Shown: piece after piece, positions 53,801 through 61,508 of the stretch
Layout of the letters: every line of letters starts with the position of its first letter
Position numbering within the stretch: position 1 is the stretch's first letter
From: Marinomonas rhizomae
Lineage (GTDB): Bacteria > Pseudomonadota > Gammaproteobacteria > Pseudomonadales > Marinomonadaceae
Reading direction: 5' to 3'
DNA: 64,000 nt
Assembly: GCF_003315485.1 (NCBI RefSeq)
Contig: NZ_QNSE01000001.1
Location: 1 to 64,000, forward strand
The notes under the pieces: generated by a model
Told to the model about the DNA's origin: nothing
The model's input: the letters and a program-made list of their open reading frames with translations, nothing else
The model's database searches: none
Program-made: the position numbers and the translations under genes

Positions 53801-54296
53801 AAATACCAATTAAAATGGTCGCAACCAATACAACTAAACTGGTTGAAGACTCGTCTTGATTAACAAAAAGTGCGAAATTGGAACCGATGGCCTTTAGTTG
53901 TAAGGCAATATAAGGAATCACCGCCAGCATACTAATCAGTATGACTAAGGGTGCCGTCATCGGGCGTTTGCCATATCGAGATGAAATAAAATCTGCAATA
54001 GAAGTGATGTTTTGCTTACGGCTTACGGTAATCATTTTTCTTAGAATAGGGAAAGCAAACAAGTAGAGTAAAATAGGGCCGAGGAGGATGGGGAAATAGC
54101 TCCAGCCGGAACGAGAAGCTTCACCAATTGAACCGTAAAACGTCCAGGCCGTACAATAAATAGCCAATGACAAGCTGTAGACCAGAGGATGACGAGTCAG
54201 CTTTTTCGCTGTTGGGCTTTCTTTATCGCCCCAGATGGCAATCCAGAATAGACCCAGAACATAAAGAATGGCTAACAGAATCCAGAAAAAAGTCAT
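50838..54296 (-). CDS. Hybrid histidine kinase with Na+/solute-symporter domain
   Basis: A 1152-residue membrane sensor. Residues about 1-490 form a twelve-to-thirteen-helix SSS (sodium/solute symporter-like) domain, then a PAS domain (about 620-740), a coiled coil, the HisKA H-box (LASHDILQPLNAAKLY, about 800), the HATPase (NAVKYTQKG, DTGVGIP) and a receiver domain (CIDDEQ...LLVDYHL, about 1030-1150). It resembles CbrA-type and related kinases. Whether the SSS part transports, senses or both is unresolved. No separate response regulator gene is adjacent. Confidence 0.93.
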   Translation of the reverse strand: MTFFWILLAILYVLGLFWIAIWGDKESPTAKKLTRHPLVYSLSLAIYCTAWTFYGSIGEASRSGWSYFPILLGPILLYLFAFPILRKMITVSRKQNITSIADFISSRYGKRPMTAPLVILISMLAVIPYIALQLKAIGSNFALFVNQDESSTSLVVLVATILIGIFAMLFGTRKIEVTEYRSGMMLAIGAESLFKLVAIVAVGIVAVLMTHEFDISKLRKNVDFTVWNPEQFLSFTFIMQTFMSAAAVICLPRQFHVTVVDHQDNRQSNMARWLFPLYLLIFAMIIPPIAIAGQSLFSADINPDTYVIQFALASDNLPLQMLIFLGGMSATTAMIIIATFALSIMISNDVILPLMLARASAQQQALPLYRRRILIIRRFAMLGILLLSFLYYQKMANAESLANTGILAFSLVLQLMPAVLGGLYWKRAHAHGVYTGLTFGFLCWVLLMMLPLTGNMDWNIESAQSRSELISYGAFISLLANIFGYITGSLLSTERLIDRIQATAFVSPTTELEKGFFKPKSKATNSDFFVLLETFLGKQKSQQVLSSFEQDYCQTLPSNTSPNRLFVDYCERILGGVLGGSSARTIINSILVDKQIKVEEMVTYLDETTQAIQFSQNLLFVSMDNLDQGISVVDKDLRIVAWNKTYLSLYPYPEGMLTVGLPVEELIRFNAERGECGVGDIEELVNKRLEHLKKGSSHRFLRRRASGRVIEMVGNPLPDGGFVTSFTDVTEHIESQQALKEANIDLEKRVEARTVEVQGVNNELMQEIERRNQAEKALISAKAEAEQANASKTEFLALASHDILQPLNAAKLYMGILQSTELPNNTNQVIDQLSASLESTEALISTLLEIARLDQGAIQPTLVDCNLQDILAPIVAEFGVIAESKNIRLATHLRPFRVHTDPIYLRRIIQNFVSNAVKYTQKGRVLLSVRPRAGVIYLQVWDTGVGIPATEQKNIFDDFYRWENTQEPGMGLGLGLVRRMQNQLGLVTKIRSVPGRGSCFSIGIPLAQSNQTINISNSQATVIPQEKQAHCYVWCIDDEQNNLTAMNTLLTHWQCDCRTFNRVNDALEAEGEAELLLVDYHLDDNQDGVSLIKALRDRAGKTIPAVLITALRDPELIEQCKLQNITYMAKPAKPAKLRALVQHIHQLREAAK

Positions 54297-54558
54297 TAAA
54301 TAAATTACCTGAACTTAGGCTGATACATAGTTATTGTTTGTCTTATAGAGCTTTTAGTCTTGTTTTTATAAATGTAACACAGACGATACGACAATCCTCT
54401 ACGACTTAGGTCGTGTCATTCATTAATGCGTGTGTTTTGATGAGCTATTATTTCGTATCAAACAATACTGCTTTTTCAGTAAGAGAGGAGGGTTCGCAGG
54501 AAACTAATGTTAAACTTGTTTTCCTTCAGTTGACTACTAATGAATATTAGGCGGTACG

Positions 54559-54921
54559 ATGAATCAACTTTCTTTAAGTAATGATATTAAGGCATTCCAT
54601 GCGCATCTTTATTACACAGACGAAGCCGGTGTTAAGTTGGCAAAGGCGGTGGCTGAGCAAGCTAGTGAGCTGTTCGACATCCGTGTTGGGCGTTTCCATC
54701 AAAAGTCTGTAGGCCCGCATCCCGTTTGGAGTTGTCAGCTTTCATTTACGGCAGAAACTTTCGGCAAGATCATTCCATGGTTGATGCTAAATCGCCAATC
54801 ATTAGATGTTTTTGTCCACCCTCTAACAGGTAATGATTATGTCGATCATACACAAGGTGTTAGCTGGTTAGGTAAGTCATACGAGCTTGATACTTCTCAG
54901 TTCATGGCAGCGAGTGAGTGA
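54559..54921 (+). CDS. DOPA 4,5-dioxygenase-family protein
   Basis: A 120-residue protein with the family His pattern: FHAHLYY, GPHPVWSCQLSF, VFVHPLTG and DHTQG. Members are extradiol-type, Fe-dependent ring-cleaving enzymes, with bacterial substrates often unknown. It is followed 41 bases later by a GNAT gene on the same strand. Confidence 0.88.
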   Translation: MNQLSLSNDIKAFHAHLYYTDEAGVKLAKAVAEQASELFDIRVGRFHQKSVGPHPVWSCQLSFTAETFGKIIPWLMLNRQSLDVFVHPLTGNDYVDHTQGVSWLGKSYELDTSQFMAASE

Positions 54922-54962
54922 TTTTTATCCACGCTGATGAATGAAATGGAGCAATAAGCAAG

Positions 54963-55403
54963 ATGGAAACTCGACTAGCCAGCTTACAAGATGCCAATGC
55001 TATTGCTAATATCGCTTCGTCTCTCGGTTACCAGAATGCAGATTCAGATGACCTCGCAATACTGCGTCTTGAGCGATTACTCTTATCTAATTATGACAAA
55101 GTCTGGGTTGCAGAACTTAACGGTCAGTTGATCGGTTGGCTTCATGCCCAACATGCTTTTCGAGCGGCTTCAGCGGACTTTATTGAAATCCTTGGTTTGT
55201 CTGTATCTGATCAAGCTAGGCTCAATGGTGCTGGACGTGCTTTAGTCGAAAAAGCAAGAGAGTGGGCGGTGGGTGAAAACGTAGCGTTACGAGTGCGTAC
55301 CAATGATACTCGAGAGAGTGCGAAAGCGTTTTACACAGCCCTTGGTTTCTCTATTGCCAAAACTCAATCTGTTTTTCAAATTGATAATACAGTCATGCTT
55401 TAA
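54963..55403 (+). CDS. GNAT-family acetyltransferase
   Basis: A 146-residue protein with WVAELNGQLIGWLHAQ, the acetyl-CoA loop DQARLNGAGRALVEKA, and NDTRESAKAFYTALGF. It probably shares a transcript with the preceding dioxygenase-like gene. The acceptor is unknown. The gap of about 250 bases to slyD holds nothing recognised. Confidence 0.87.
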   Translation: METRLASLQDANAIANIASSLGYQNADSDDLAILRLERLLLSNYDKVWVAELNGQLIGWLHAQHAFRAASADFIEILGLSVSDQARLNGAGRALVEKAREWAVGENVALRVRTNDTRESAKAFYTALGFSIAKTQSVFQIDNTVML

Positions 55404-55653
55404 ATTTGATCAACATAGGTTATTTTTGAATTTTTTCAAAATTTTAATCGAATATCCCTTTAAAAATCGTCGAACGTACCAAACTTGTACGGTTATACGG
55501 TAGTTATTGAGCTTATGGGACGTTATCATAATGCCACAATCTATTGTTTGGGTTCGTGTTGTGGCGGTGTACGCTTATTGTTGAAATGTAAGGTTTGCTT
55601 GTATCAAGCGCTCGTTCCCTCATTATTTATTATATGTTTATTAGGAGAATACA

Positions 55654-56136
55654 ATGCAAATCACAGAAAACGCCGTTGTTAGCATGCACTACACCTTGAC
55701 TGACGAGCAAGGCCAAGAGCTCGACTCTTCAGTTGGTCAAGAGCCTTTAGTGTTTCTAAGTGGTGCTCAAAACATCATTGATGGCCTAGATAAAGCGCTT
55801 CAAGGCAAAGCAGCTGGTGAGAAACTTGCTGTTTCTGTTACTCCTGAAGAAGGCTACGGTGCTGTTCACGAAGAACTTATTCAAAAAGTACCGACTGAGA
55901 ATTTCCAAGGTGTTGATGAAATTCAAGTTGGCATGCAGTTCATGGCTCAAACGCCAGGCGGTCAACAGCCCGTAACGGTTATAGCAGTAGAAGAAGATGG
56001 CGTTATGCTAGATGGTAACCATCCTTTAGCTGGTAAAACATTGAACTTTGATGTTGAAATCATTGAAGTCCGTGAAGCGTTGGCTGAAGAACTAGAGCAT
56101 GGACATGTTCACGGCGCTGGTGGTCACGAACACTAA
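55654..56136 (+). CDS. slyD: FKBP-type peptidyl-prolyl isomerase SlyD
   Basis: A 160-residue prolyl isomerase and chaperone. FKBP and insert-in-flap domains are present (GLDKALQGKAAGEKLAV, MQFMAQTPGGQQPVTV, DGNHPLAGKTLNFDVEI). The C-terminal metal-binding tail is short (EHGHVHGAGGHEH) compared with E. coli SlyD and lacks Cys. Nickel or copper binding is still plausible, of possible interest beside the Ni-SOD. A strong AGGAG precedes the ATG. Confidence 0.95.
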   Translation: MQITENAVVSMHYTLTDEQGQELDSSVGQEPLVFLSGAQNIIDGLDKALQGKAAGEKLAVSVTPEEGYGAVHEELIQKVPTENFQGVDEIQVGMQFMAQTPGGQQPVTVIAVEEDGVMLDGNHPLAGKTLNFDVEIIEVREALAEELEHGHVHGAGGHEH

Positions 56137-56158
56137 GCACCAAATGAATAACGAAAGA

Positions 56159-56190
56159 AGCGGCTTCTGACTTATATTTCAGTGGTCGCT
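56159..56190 (+). terminator. Rho-independent terminator of slyD
   Basis: AGCGgcTTCTGA pairs imperfectly with TCAGtgGTCGCT and a seven-T run follows. Confidence 0.75.
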
Positions 56191-56209
56191 TTTTTTATAC
56201 GGTAACCTT

Positions 56210-56836
56210 ATGGCGTACGATGCATTTCTTGTTCTAAAAGACGCGATGCTTTCCTGTCGGCATTGCGCTGATGTTTTGCCGTATCCCCCCAAACCTATTC
56301 TACAAATTCACCCTAATGCAAAACTTTTAATCGCTGGGCAAGCACCAGGTAAAAAAACTCATGATATTGGTCGACCGTTTGATGACCTTAGTGGCGACCG
56401 TTTACGAGGTTGGCTTGGGTTATCTGAAGACGAATTTTATGACGAGCAACAAGTCGCTATTGTCCCAATGGGTTTTTGCTTTCCCGGCAATAGTGTTCAT
56501 AAAAGTGGACCGTCAGCGGGAAAGAAATCAGGTGATTTACCGCCACGCCCAGAATGCTCGATAAAATGGCGCGAAGCCGCGCTTAACCAACTGACGAATA
56601 TTAAGTTAACGATTGTCTTGGGAGCTTATGCGCAAGCTTACCATTTAGGACAGTCTGGCAATGTCACTGAGCAAGTGAAGCAATGGCAATATTGGTTAGA
56701 ACAAGGCAAGTTAGTATTGCCTCACCCAAGCCCAAGAAACAATCGCTGGCTCAAGCAAAACCCTTGGTTTGAAACTGAAGTCTTGCCAGAGCTGAAAGCA
56801 AGAGTTAGTAGGTTACTTCAAGTTCCCTCGTCATAA
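56210..56836 (+). CDS. Uracil-DNA-glycosylase-family protein
   Basis: A 208-residue protein of the UDG superfamily: LIAGQAPGKKTHDIGRPFDD (first motif), IVPMGFCFPG, IVLGAYAQAYHL, and the second motif LPHPSPRNNRW with the catalytic-loop His. It lacks the Cys pattern needed for an iron-sulfur UDG (only two early Cys are seen). Actual glycosylase activity is uncertain. Its 3' end overlaps the convergent ElaA-like gene by 32 bases. Confidence 0.85.
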   Translation: MAYDAFLVLKDAMLSCRHCADVLPYPPKPILQIHPNAKLLIAGQAPGKKTHDIGRPFDDLSGDRLRGWLGLSEDEFYDEQQVAIVPMGFCFPGNSVHKSGPSAGKKSGDLPPRPECSIKWREAALNQLTNIKLTIVLGAYAQAYHLGQSGNVTEQVKQWQYWLEQGKLVLPHPSPRNNRWLKQNPWFETEVLPELKARVSRLLQVPSS

Positions 56837-57272
56837 GATAATGCTCTATACCATCTTCCATATAGGGTTCGGATACTGTAATAAAACCGTGGGATTGATA
56901 AAAGCGTTCAAGGTGAGATTGTGCGCCAATTTTAATCGGACTGTCTGGCCAAAGGTTGAGGGTTTCTTTAATCGCATTCGTCATTAGCACGTGACCTAAT
57001 TTATCTTTACGGCTTTCTTCTGCGACTACTACTCGACCTATGCTGCTATGATCTGGATAACAATCACCTTTTGCCAAAAGTCTTACATAAGCGACCACTT
57101 TGTTATCTTGTAAGGCAAACAAGTGTCTCGTATTAGGCAGTGTATCCAAATTATCCATATCAGAAAAAACGCAGTTTTGTTCTACCACAAAGACATCAGA
57201 ACGAAGCTTTAGCAAGTCGTATAAGGTGTTATTGGGCAGTTCATTAAATGTTTGACAGTGCCAAGTGAGCAT
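56805..57272 (-). CDS. ElaA-like GNAT acetyltransferase
   Basis: A 155-residue protein beginning with the ElaA signature (WHCQTFNELPNNTLYDLLKLRSDVFVVEQNC), with RVVVAEESRKDKLGHVLM as CoA site and YQSHGF near the end. It is convergent and overlapping with the UDG-family gene. The substrate is unknown. Confidence 0.88.
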   Translation of the reverse strand: MLTWHCQTFNELPNNTLYDLLKLRSDVFVVEQNCVFSDMDNLDTLPNTRHLFALQDNKVVAYVRLLAKGDCYPDHSSIGRVVVAEESRKDKLGHVLMTNAIKETLNLWPDSPIKIGAQSHLERFYQSHGFITVSEPYMEDGIEHYLMTRELEVTY

Positions 57273-57730
57273 TTCATTTTTCTCATTAAATTTTGTTTGC
57301 CAATATTATGCCTATTAAATTGCGTCATGAACATGAGAGCGTTTCTTTGGTTTTGGACATATAAAAAGAACTTCAAACTCGACTGTAAATACGTTTTACT
57401 GATATCAATAAAATAATAAAAATTAAGGTTCGTAGGGTGAAAACCATGCTTGAACGCTTGTTTTTACTGGGGTTAAAATGGGATTGGCAACAAACAATAG
57501 AACGTTCTTGCGAAAAACAAAATAAAGCTGTGAATAAAAATAATTAAGATTGAAGCAGAATTGTTCGGAGCGGATTAGATAGATAAGGTAGGAACAGGAA
57601 GCGCTTAATGTTTTTATTCTAGCGCCATTTCCTTACAAGCCTGTTGGAGTAAGCCAACATATCTGTTTTGATAACAGATGCTCACCCAATAACTCTCTGG
57701 TGTGCTTAACGACTAAAGTGTACTGATTGA
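57273..57730. other. Intergenic stretch with little recognised content
   Basis: Apart from a possible 33-residue frame at 57446-57547 and a hairpin (ATCTGTT/AACAGAT, 57661-57679) no gene, RNA or repeat is supportable here. Confidence 0.4.
57446..57547 (+). CDS. Possible 33-residue small protein
   Basis: An ATG preceded by AGGGTG six bases upstream opens a 33-codon frame (MLERLFLLGLKWDWQQTI...). The N-terminal half could form an amphipathic helix with two Trp. It is short, unmatched to anything I know, and has no neighbour in operon distance, so this is weak. Confidence 0.25.
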   Translation: MLERLFLLGLKWDWQQTIERSCEKQNKAVNKNN

Positions 57731-57934
57731 TTAAGCGTGTTGAGCAGAAGAAGATGCAAACGCTGATTTCAATTTGATTGCTGTATTTTTAACGGCTTTA
57801 AAAGCAGAAGAAATGCCTGCAATGATGTATTCAGCGCGTTCAGCACGAGCAATTGCTTCGTATTTTTCAGCATCAGTAAGAAAAGAAGTGTTTACAGTGT
57901 CTAGTAATTCGGCAACAGATTTAGTGTTTTTCAT
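57731..57934 (-). CDS. Small helical protein of unknown function
   Basis: A 67-residue protein (MKNTKSVAELLDTVNTSFLTDAEKYEAIARAERAEYIIAG, then KAVKNTAIKLKSAF) with predicted helices and a basic C-terminus. ATG at 57934 has GAGGA eight bases upstream, which supports expression. I recognise no family. It lies between ElaA and Lrp genes on the same strand, each apparently separate. Confidence 0.55.
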   Translation of the reverse strand: MKNTKSVAELLDTVNTSFLTDAEKYEAIARAERAEYIIAGISSAFKAVKNTAIKLKSAFASSSAQHA

Positions 57935-58107
57935 GATGTATTCCTCGTTCATGGTTGTTTTGAAAGGCATCAAAACTTATTCCGTTTTGACGCTTATATA
58001 GTAGAAACTATGGGGAAATAAGACAAACGATAAAAAATACACCAATACCTGAAAAAAACTAATCAATCGGACAAGGAAATTCTTAAGTTAATGTTTTTAA
58101 TAGATTT

Positions 58108-58581
58108 TTATGATTTATCAAGAGGGCTACCGTTTTGCTTTGCTGTGTCTAAACGTATGTAGGATTTGGTGCTTACAACGTCAGCATGAGCATAAAGTTG
58201 TTTTACTACTAAATCGGTGAATTGTGTCATGTCTGTTGCGTAAATTTCTACCATTAAATCCACATCTCCTGTGACACCATGCACGCTAATTGCAGAACTT
58301 TGTTGCTGTAAAAAAAACATCACATTCTCTCGAGCATTGGCTGTGTCTTTACTGACGGTGACCAAAGTCCAAGCCATGACGCTATAGCCGAGCTTTTGGT
58401 AGTTAACTTGTGCTCGGTAACCGCTAATAATGTCCATTTCTTCTAACTGTCGTAAACGCCTTAAACACTGGGATTGTGAAAGATTAATGGTTTCTGCTAA
58501 CTGAGTATTACTAAGTCGGCCGTCGTTTTCCAATGCTTGTATTATTTTGTAATCAGTGCGGTCTAAGGTGATTTCTTTCAT
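58108..58581 (-). CDS. Lrp/AsnC-family transcriptional regulator
   Basis: A 157-residue regulator: N-terminal helix-turn-helix (IIQALENDGRLSNTQLAETINLSQSQCLRRL) and C-terminal RAM amino-acid-sensing domain (GVTGDVDLMVEIYATDMTQF). It is divergent from the aminotransferase V gene with about 200 bases between, so control of that gene is likely. Confidence 0.93.
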   Translation of the reverse strand: MKEITLDRTDYKIIQALENDGRLSNTQLAETINLSQSQCLRRLRQLEEMDIISGYRAQVNYQKLGYSVMAWTLVTVSKDTANARENVMFFLQQQSSAISVHGVTGDVDLMVEIYATDMTQFTDLVVKQLYAHADVVSTKSYIRLDTAKQNGSPLDKS

Positions 58582-58785
58582 AAAGTGCTCATTTAAAACA
58601 AAAATCTTGTATTACGTTAGTGATTCTACCTTTAAATAGCAAACAACTTGTGTGTCTTATTCTCTATACTTTTCTTATGAGCCCCTTGCGCGATTACTGC
58701 GTTTGTTACTTCGTGCAAAGGTCTTCTTATGTTAGTTCGATTTGAATGGCAAGCAGTAGACTGCTTTCAGTGTGGAGATAAAGTT

Positions 58786-60021
58786 ATGACACCTAAATTG
58801 GATTTGGCGTTTGTTCGTTCTCAATTCCCAGCGTTTAAAGAACCGTCTTTAGCAGGCCAGGCATTTTTTGATAATGCGGGTGGCTCTTACGCTTGTCAGT
58901 CGGTGATTGATCATTTAGACCAATATTATCGAGAAACCAAACTTCAGCCTTATCATCTTCATCCCGCCGCTCAAAAAGCTGGCGCTCAGATGGATTTAGC
59001 TCACGAGCGTTTAGCGTCCTATTTGAATGTGAAAGCCAGCGAAGTACATCTTGGCCCTTCGACTTCTCAGAATACCTATGTACTGGCGCAAGCTTTTGGC
59101 AAGATTCTAAAAGCAGGTGACGAGGTCATAGTCACTAATCAGGATCATGAAGCGAATATTGGTGTCTGGCGAGCACTGGAATCACGTGGCATTGTTATTA
59201 AAGAGTGGCAAGTAGATACCCAGACTGGATCATTAGATATAAATGATTTAGAGACACTTTTTACGGAGCAAACCAAACTGCTGGCTTTTACTCATTGCTC
59301 AAATATTGTGGCTGAGATTAACCCGGTGGCAGAAATTTGTGCACTAGCAAAAGCTGCAGGCGTTGCGACGCTTGTGGACGGAGTGTCTTTTGCGGGCCAT
59401 GGTTTGCCGGATGTGAATGCATTGGGCGCAGATATTTATCTACTTTCTCTTTATAAAGCGTACGGAACGCACCTTGGTGTAATGGTTATTCGTGATGCTA
59501 TGGCGGATAAACTAGGTAATCAGGCGCATTATTTTAACAAAGCTTATCGTCAAAAATGGTTTGTCCCAGCGGGTCCAGATCATGCACAAGTTGCAGCGAG
59601 TCGTGGTGTTTTAGATTACTTTGATGCACTGCATGACCATCATTTCGACACGACAGGTTCTGTTATTGAAAAAGTCCAGCGAGTACGAGGCTTGTTGCAT
59701 GATGCCGAACAAGGTTTGTTGGTTAAGTTGCTTCGTTTTGTTGATCAACACCCAAAATTAATCTTACTTGGTACGGCTGATCCGTCTAAGAGAGCTGCGA
59801 CCGTAGCGATTATTCCCAAAGGACAAACACCTCAAGAGTTGGCGCAAAAATTAGTCGATCAAGGTATTATTTGTGGAGCGGGGCATTTCTATGCGGTGCG
59901 CTTATTAGAAGCTATGGGAGTGGATGCAGCTACGGGGGTGGTGCGTTTGTCATTCGTTCACTACACGAATGCCGAAGAAATAGATCAACTGATCGAAGCG
60001 TTGGACAAAGCGCTTTCATAA
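58786..60021 (+). CDS. Cysteine-desulfurase-like class V aminotransferase
   Basis: About 411 residues, PLP-dependent. FFDNAGGSYACQSVIDHL, HLGPSTSQNTYVLAQAFG, THCSNIVAEINPV, VDGVSFAGHGLPDVNALGAD and YLLSLYKAYGTHLG (PLP Lys) are all visible. No catalytic Cys loop like that of IscS or SufS is obvious, so another elimination or transamination reaction is possible. ATG at 58786 lies after GGAG; an upstream start adds a Cys-rich leader. Divergent Lrp suggests amino-acid control. Confidence 0.87.
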   Translation: MTPKLDLAFVRSQFPAFKEPSLAGQAFFDNAGGSYACQSVIDHLDQYYRETKLQPYHLHPAAQKAGAQMDLAHERLASYLNVKASEVHLGPSTSQNTYVLAQAFGKILKAGDEVIVTNQDHEANIGVWRALESRGIVIKEWQVDTQTGSLDINDLETLFTEQTKLLAFTHCSNIVAEINPVAEICALAKAAGVATLVDGVSFAGHGLPDVNALGADIYLLSLYKAYGTHLGVMVIRDAMADKLGNQAHYFNKAYRQKWFVPAGPDHAQVAASRGVLDYFDALHDHHFDTTGSVIEKVQRVRGLLHDAEQGLLVKLLRFVDQHPKLILLGTADPSKRAATVAIIPKGQTPQELAQKLVDQGIICGAGHFYAVRLLEAMGVDAATGVVRLSFVHYTNAEEIDQLIEALDKALS

Positions 60022-60048
60022 TAGTATTTCAAACTAGTAAAAGAAGAG

Positions 60049-60077
60049 GCCTAAGCAAGTGAAATATCTACTTAGGC
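60049..60077 (+). terminator. Rho-independent terminator of the aminotransferase gene
   Basis: GCCTAAG and CTTAGGC arms, loop of about 15, followed by TTTATTCG. Confidence 0.65.
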
Positions 60078-60142
60078 TTTATTCGCTTTATGCCTACTAA
60101 AAATCACAACGTATTGGCTGGTGCAGTTATTGTGTAACTCTA

Positions 60143-60799
60143 TTAATCATTTTTTGGCTGCCGCCAAGAGTCATAATGAATGGCACAGCTGGCATCTCGT
60201 CTTGGTAACCAGCCAGCCCTTTCTAGGTCTGGTGTGTCATGAAATTCTTCAACATAGCCCACGCATAAATACGCAATAATATCGATGGATTCAGGGATGT
60301 TAAGCGTGTCACGTATTACTTTGTCATGAACAATACTGACCCAGCCAACGCCAAGGTTCTCCGCTCTGGCGGCTAACCATAAATTTTGTACTGCGCACAC
60401 TGAACTGAATAAATCCATTTCTGGCTTCGCGGTTCGTCCTAATACCACTGAGCCTGTTCGACTGCGGTCGCATGTCACACAAATGCCCAGTGGCGCTTCT
60501 TCGATGCCTTCTAATTTGAAGCTTTTATACTGCTCTTTACGTTCGCCTTTAAACAGTTCGGTGGCTTCGGCATGGGCTTGTAAAAAACCTTGTTTAATTT
60601 GTGCTTTAGATTCTGGCTTAGTGACAAGAATGAAGTCCCAAGGCTGCATAAAGCCAACGCTTGGCGCATGGTGAGCAGCCAGTAATATGCGCTCTAAAAC
60701 ATCATTTGGGATAGGATCTGGTTTGAATTCTCGTCGCACATCACGACGAGAAAATATGGTTTTGTAAACCGCGTCGCGTTCTTCAGCTGTGATGTTCAT
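60143..60799 (-). CDS. bluB: 5,6-Dimethylbenzimidazole synthase
   Basis: A 218-residue nitroreductase-fold enzyme that cleaves reduced FMN to DMB, the cobalamin lower ligand, aerobically. Conserved parts are RRDVRREFKPDPIPNDVLERILLAAHHAPSVGFMQPWDF, then LGRTAKPEMDLFSSVCAVQNLWLAARAENLGVGWVSI. It supplies CobT's substrate, though it lies about 17 kb from cobT. No B12 riboswitch is visible before it. Confidence 0.95.
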   Translation of the reverse strand: MNITAEERDAVYKTIFSRRDVRREFKPDPIPNDVLERILLAAHHAPSVGFMQPWDFILVTKPESKAQIKQGFLQAHAEATELFKGERKEQYKSFKLEGIEEAPLGICVTCDRSRTGSVVLGRTAKPEMDLFSSVCAVQNLWLAARAENLGVGWVSIVHDKVIRDTLNIPESIDIIAYLCVGYVEEFHDTPDLERAGWLPRRDASCAIHYDSWRQPKND

Positions 60800-60893
60800 A
60801 ATAATCGACTTTTGATTTGTAGGAAGTCGATTATTATGGAGGTGGAAGTTCGTTTATGCCAATGAGAAAAACTCGGGTTATCAGGAGTGTTAT

Positions 60894-61412
60894 TTAAGCT
60901 TGATTACGACAAACCGCTTTTAGTAATAAATCATCACTTGCAAGCGGGTACCAGGTTGAAGCGGATTGGCTTGATGAAGGGCTAAAGGATTGAGTGAAAT
61001 CTGTTCTGGCGCCTTGTACACAATCGACTATTTGTGGGACACGTTTTGCTGTGTGGCGACGCTCAAAAAAATATAAGTCGACAAGAACAAGGTTCGGGTC
61101 AATTTTATTTTGTGCAGAATTCTCTACGTCGGCAGCAATAAAGCGGAGAGTTTGTGGGAATACGTAGCTCCAAGGACGCCACGGCGCTTCTTCTTGAACG
61201 GTTTTTACAACCACAATACCTTTTGGCAATAAGCTAGTTTGGTGATTGTACCAGTCGTACTCACCTTGAATTTGAAAACCAAGCATAGCAACACCAGCAA
61301 ACGCAGGCACCAGCCATTTCGGCGCAGTTTGTTTGGTTATCTTTCTTAACAACAGAGCAATACCTGCGCCGCCAATACCGGCAAAAACAGTAGCAATGAG
61401 TTCCCAAAACAT
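60894..61412 (-). CDS. Conserved membrane-anchored protein of unknown function
   Basis: A 172-residue protein with two N-terminal hydrophobic helices (about 1-22 and 33-49) and a likely periplasmic domain (GEYDWYNHQTSLLPKGIVVVKTVQEEAPWRPWSYVFP) with two Cys (in VDCVQG and AVCRNQ) that could form a disulfide. No recognised family. It sits behind the symporter gene, separated by a hairpin, so it probably has its own promoter. Confidence 0.65.
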   Translation of the reverse strand: MFWELIATVFAGIGGAGIALLLRKITKQTAPKWLVPAFAGVAMLGFQIQGEYDWYNHQTSLLPKGIVVVKTVQEEAPWRPWSYVFPQTLRFIAADVENSAQNKIDPNLVLVDLYFFERRHTAKRVPQIVDCVQGARTDFTQSFSPSSSQSASTWYPLASDDLLLKAVCRNQA

Positions 61413-61451
61413 AAGCGCTCTCTTTTATTTGTGTGGATTCTTATTATAGGG

Positions 61452-61486
61452 AAATTGGGCCTCACAAAGAAGTGAGGCCCAATTTT
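61452..61486 (-). terminator. Terminator of the symporter operon
   Basis: AATTGGGCCTCAC and GTGAGGCCCAATT form a 13-base perfect stem with a six-base loop 23 bases after the symporter stop. The T-run is short on both sides. Confidence 0.8.
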
Positions 61487-61508
61487 CGGAAGTGCTTTTG
61501 GTTAAACC

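Noticed and set aside
55485-55682. 65-residue frame overlapping the slyD start
   Set aside because: Cys-rich random-looking composition overlapping the slyD ribosome site; better seen as leader DNA.
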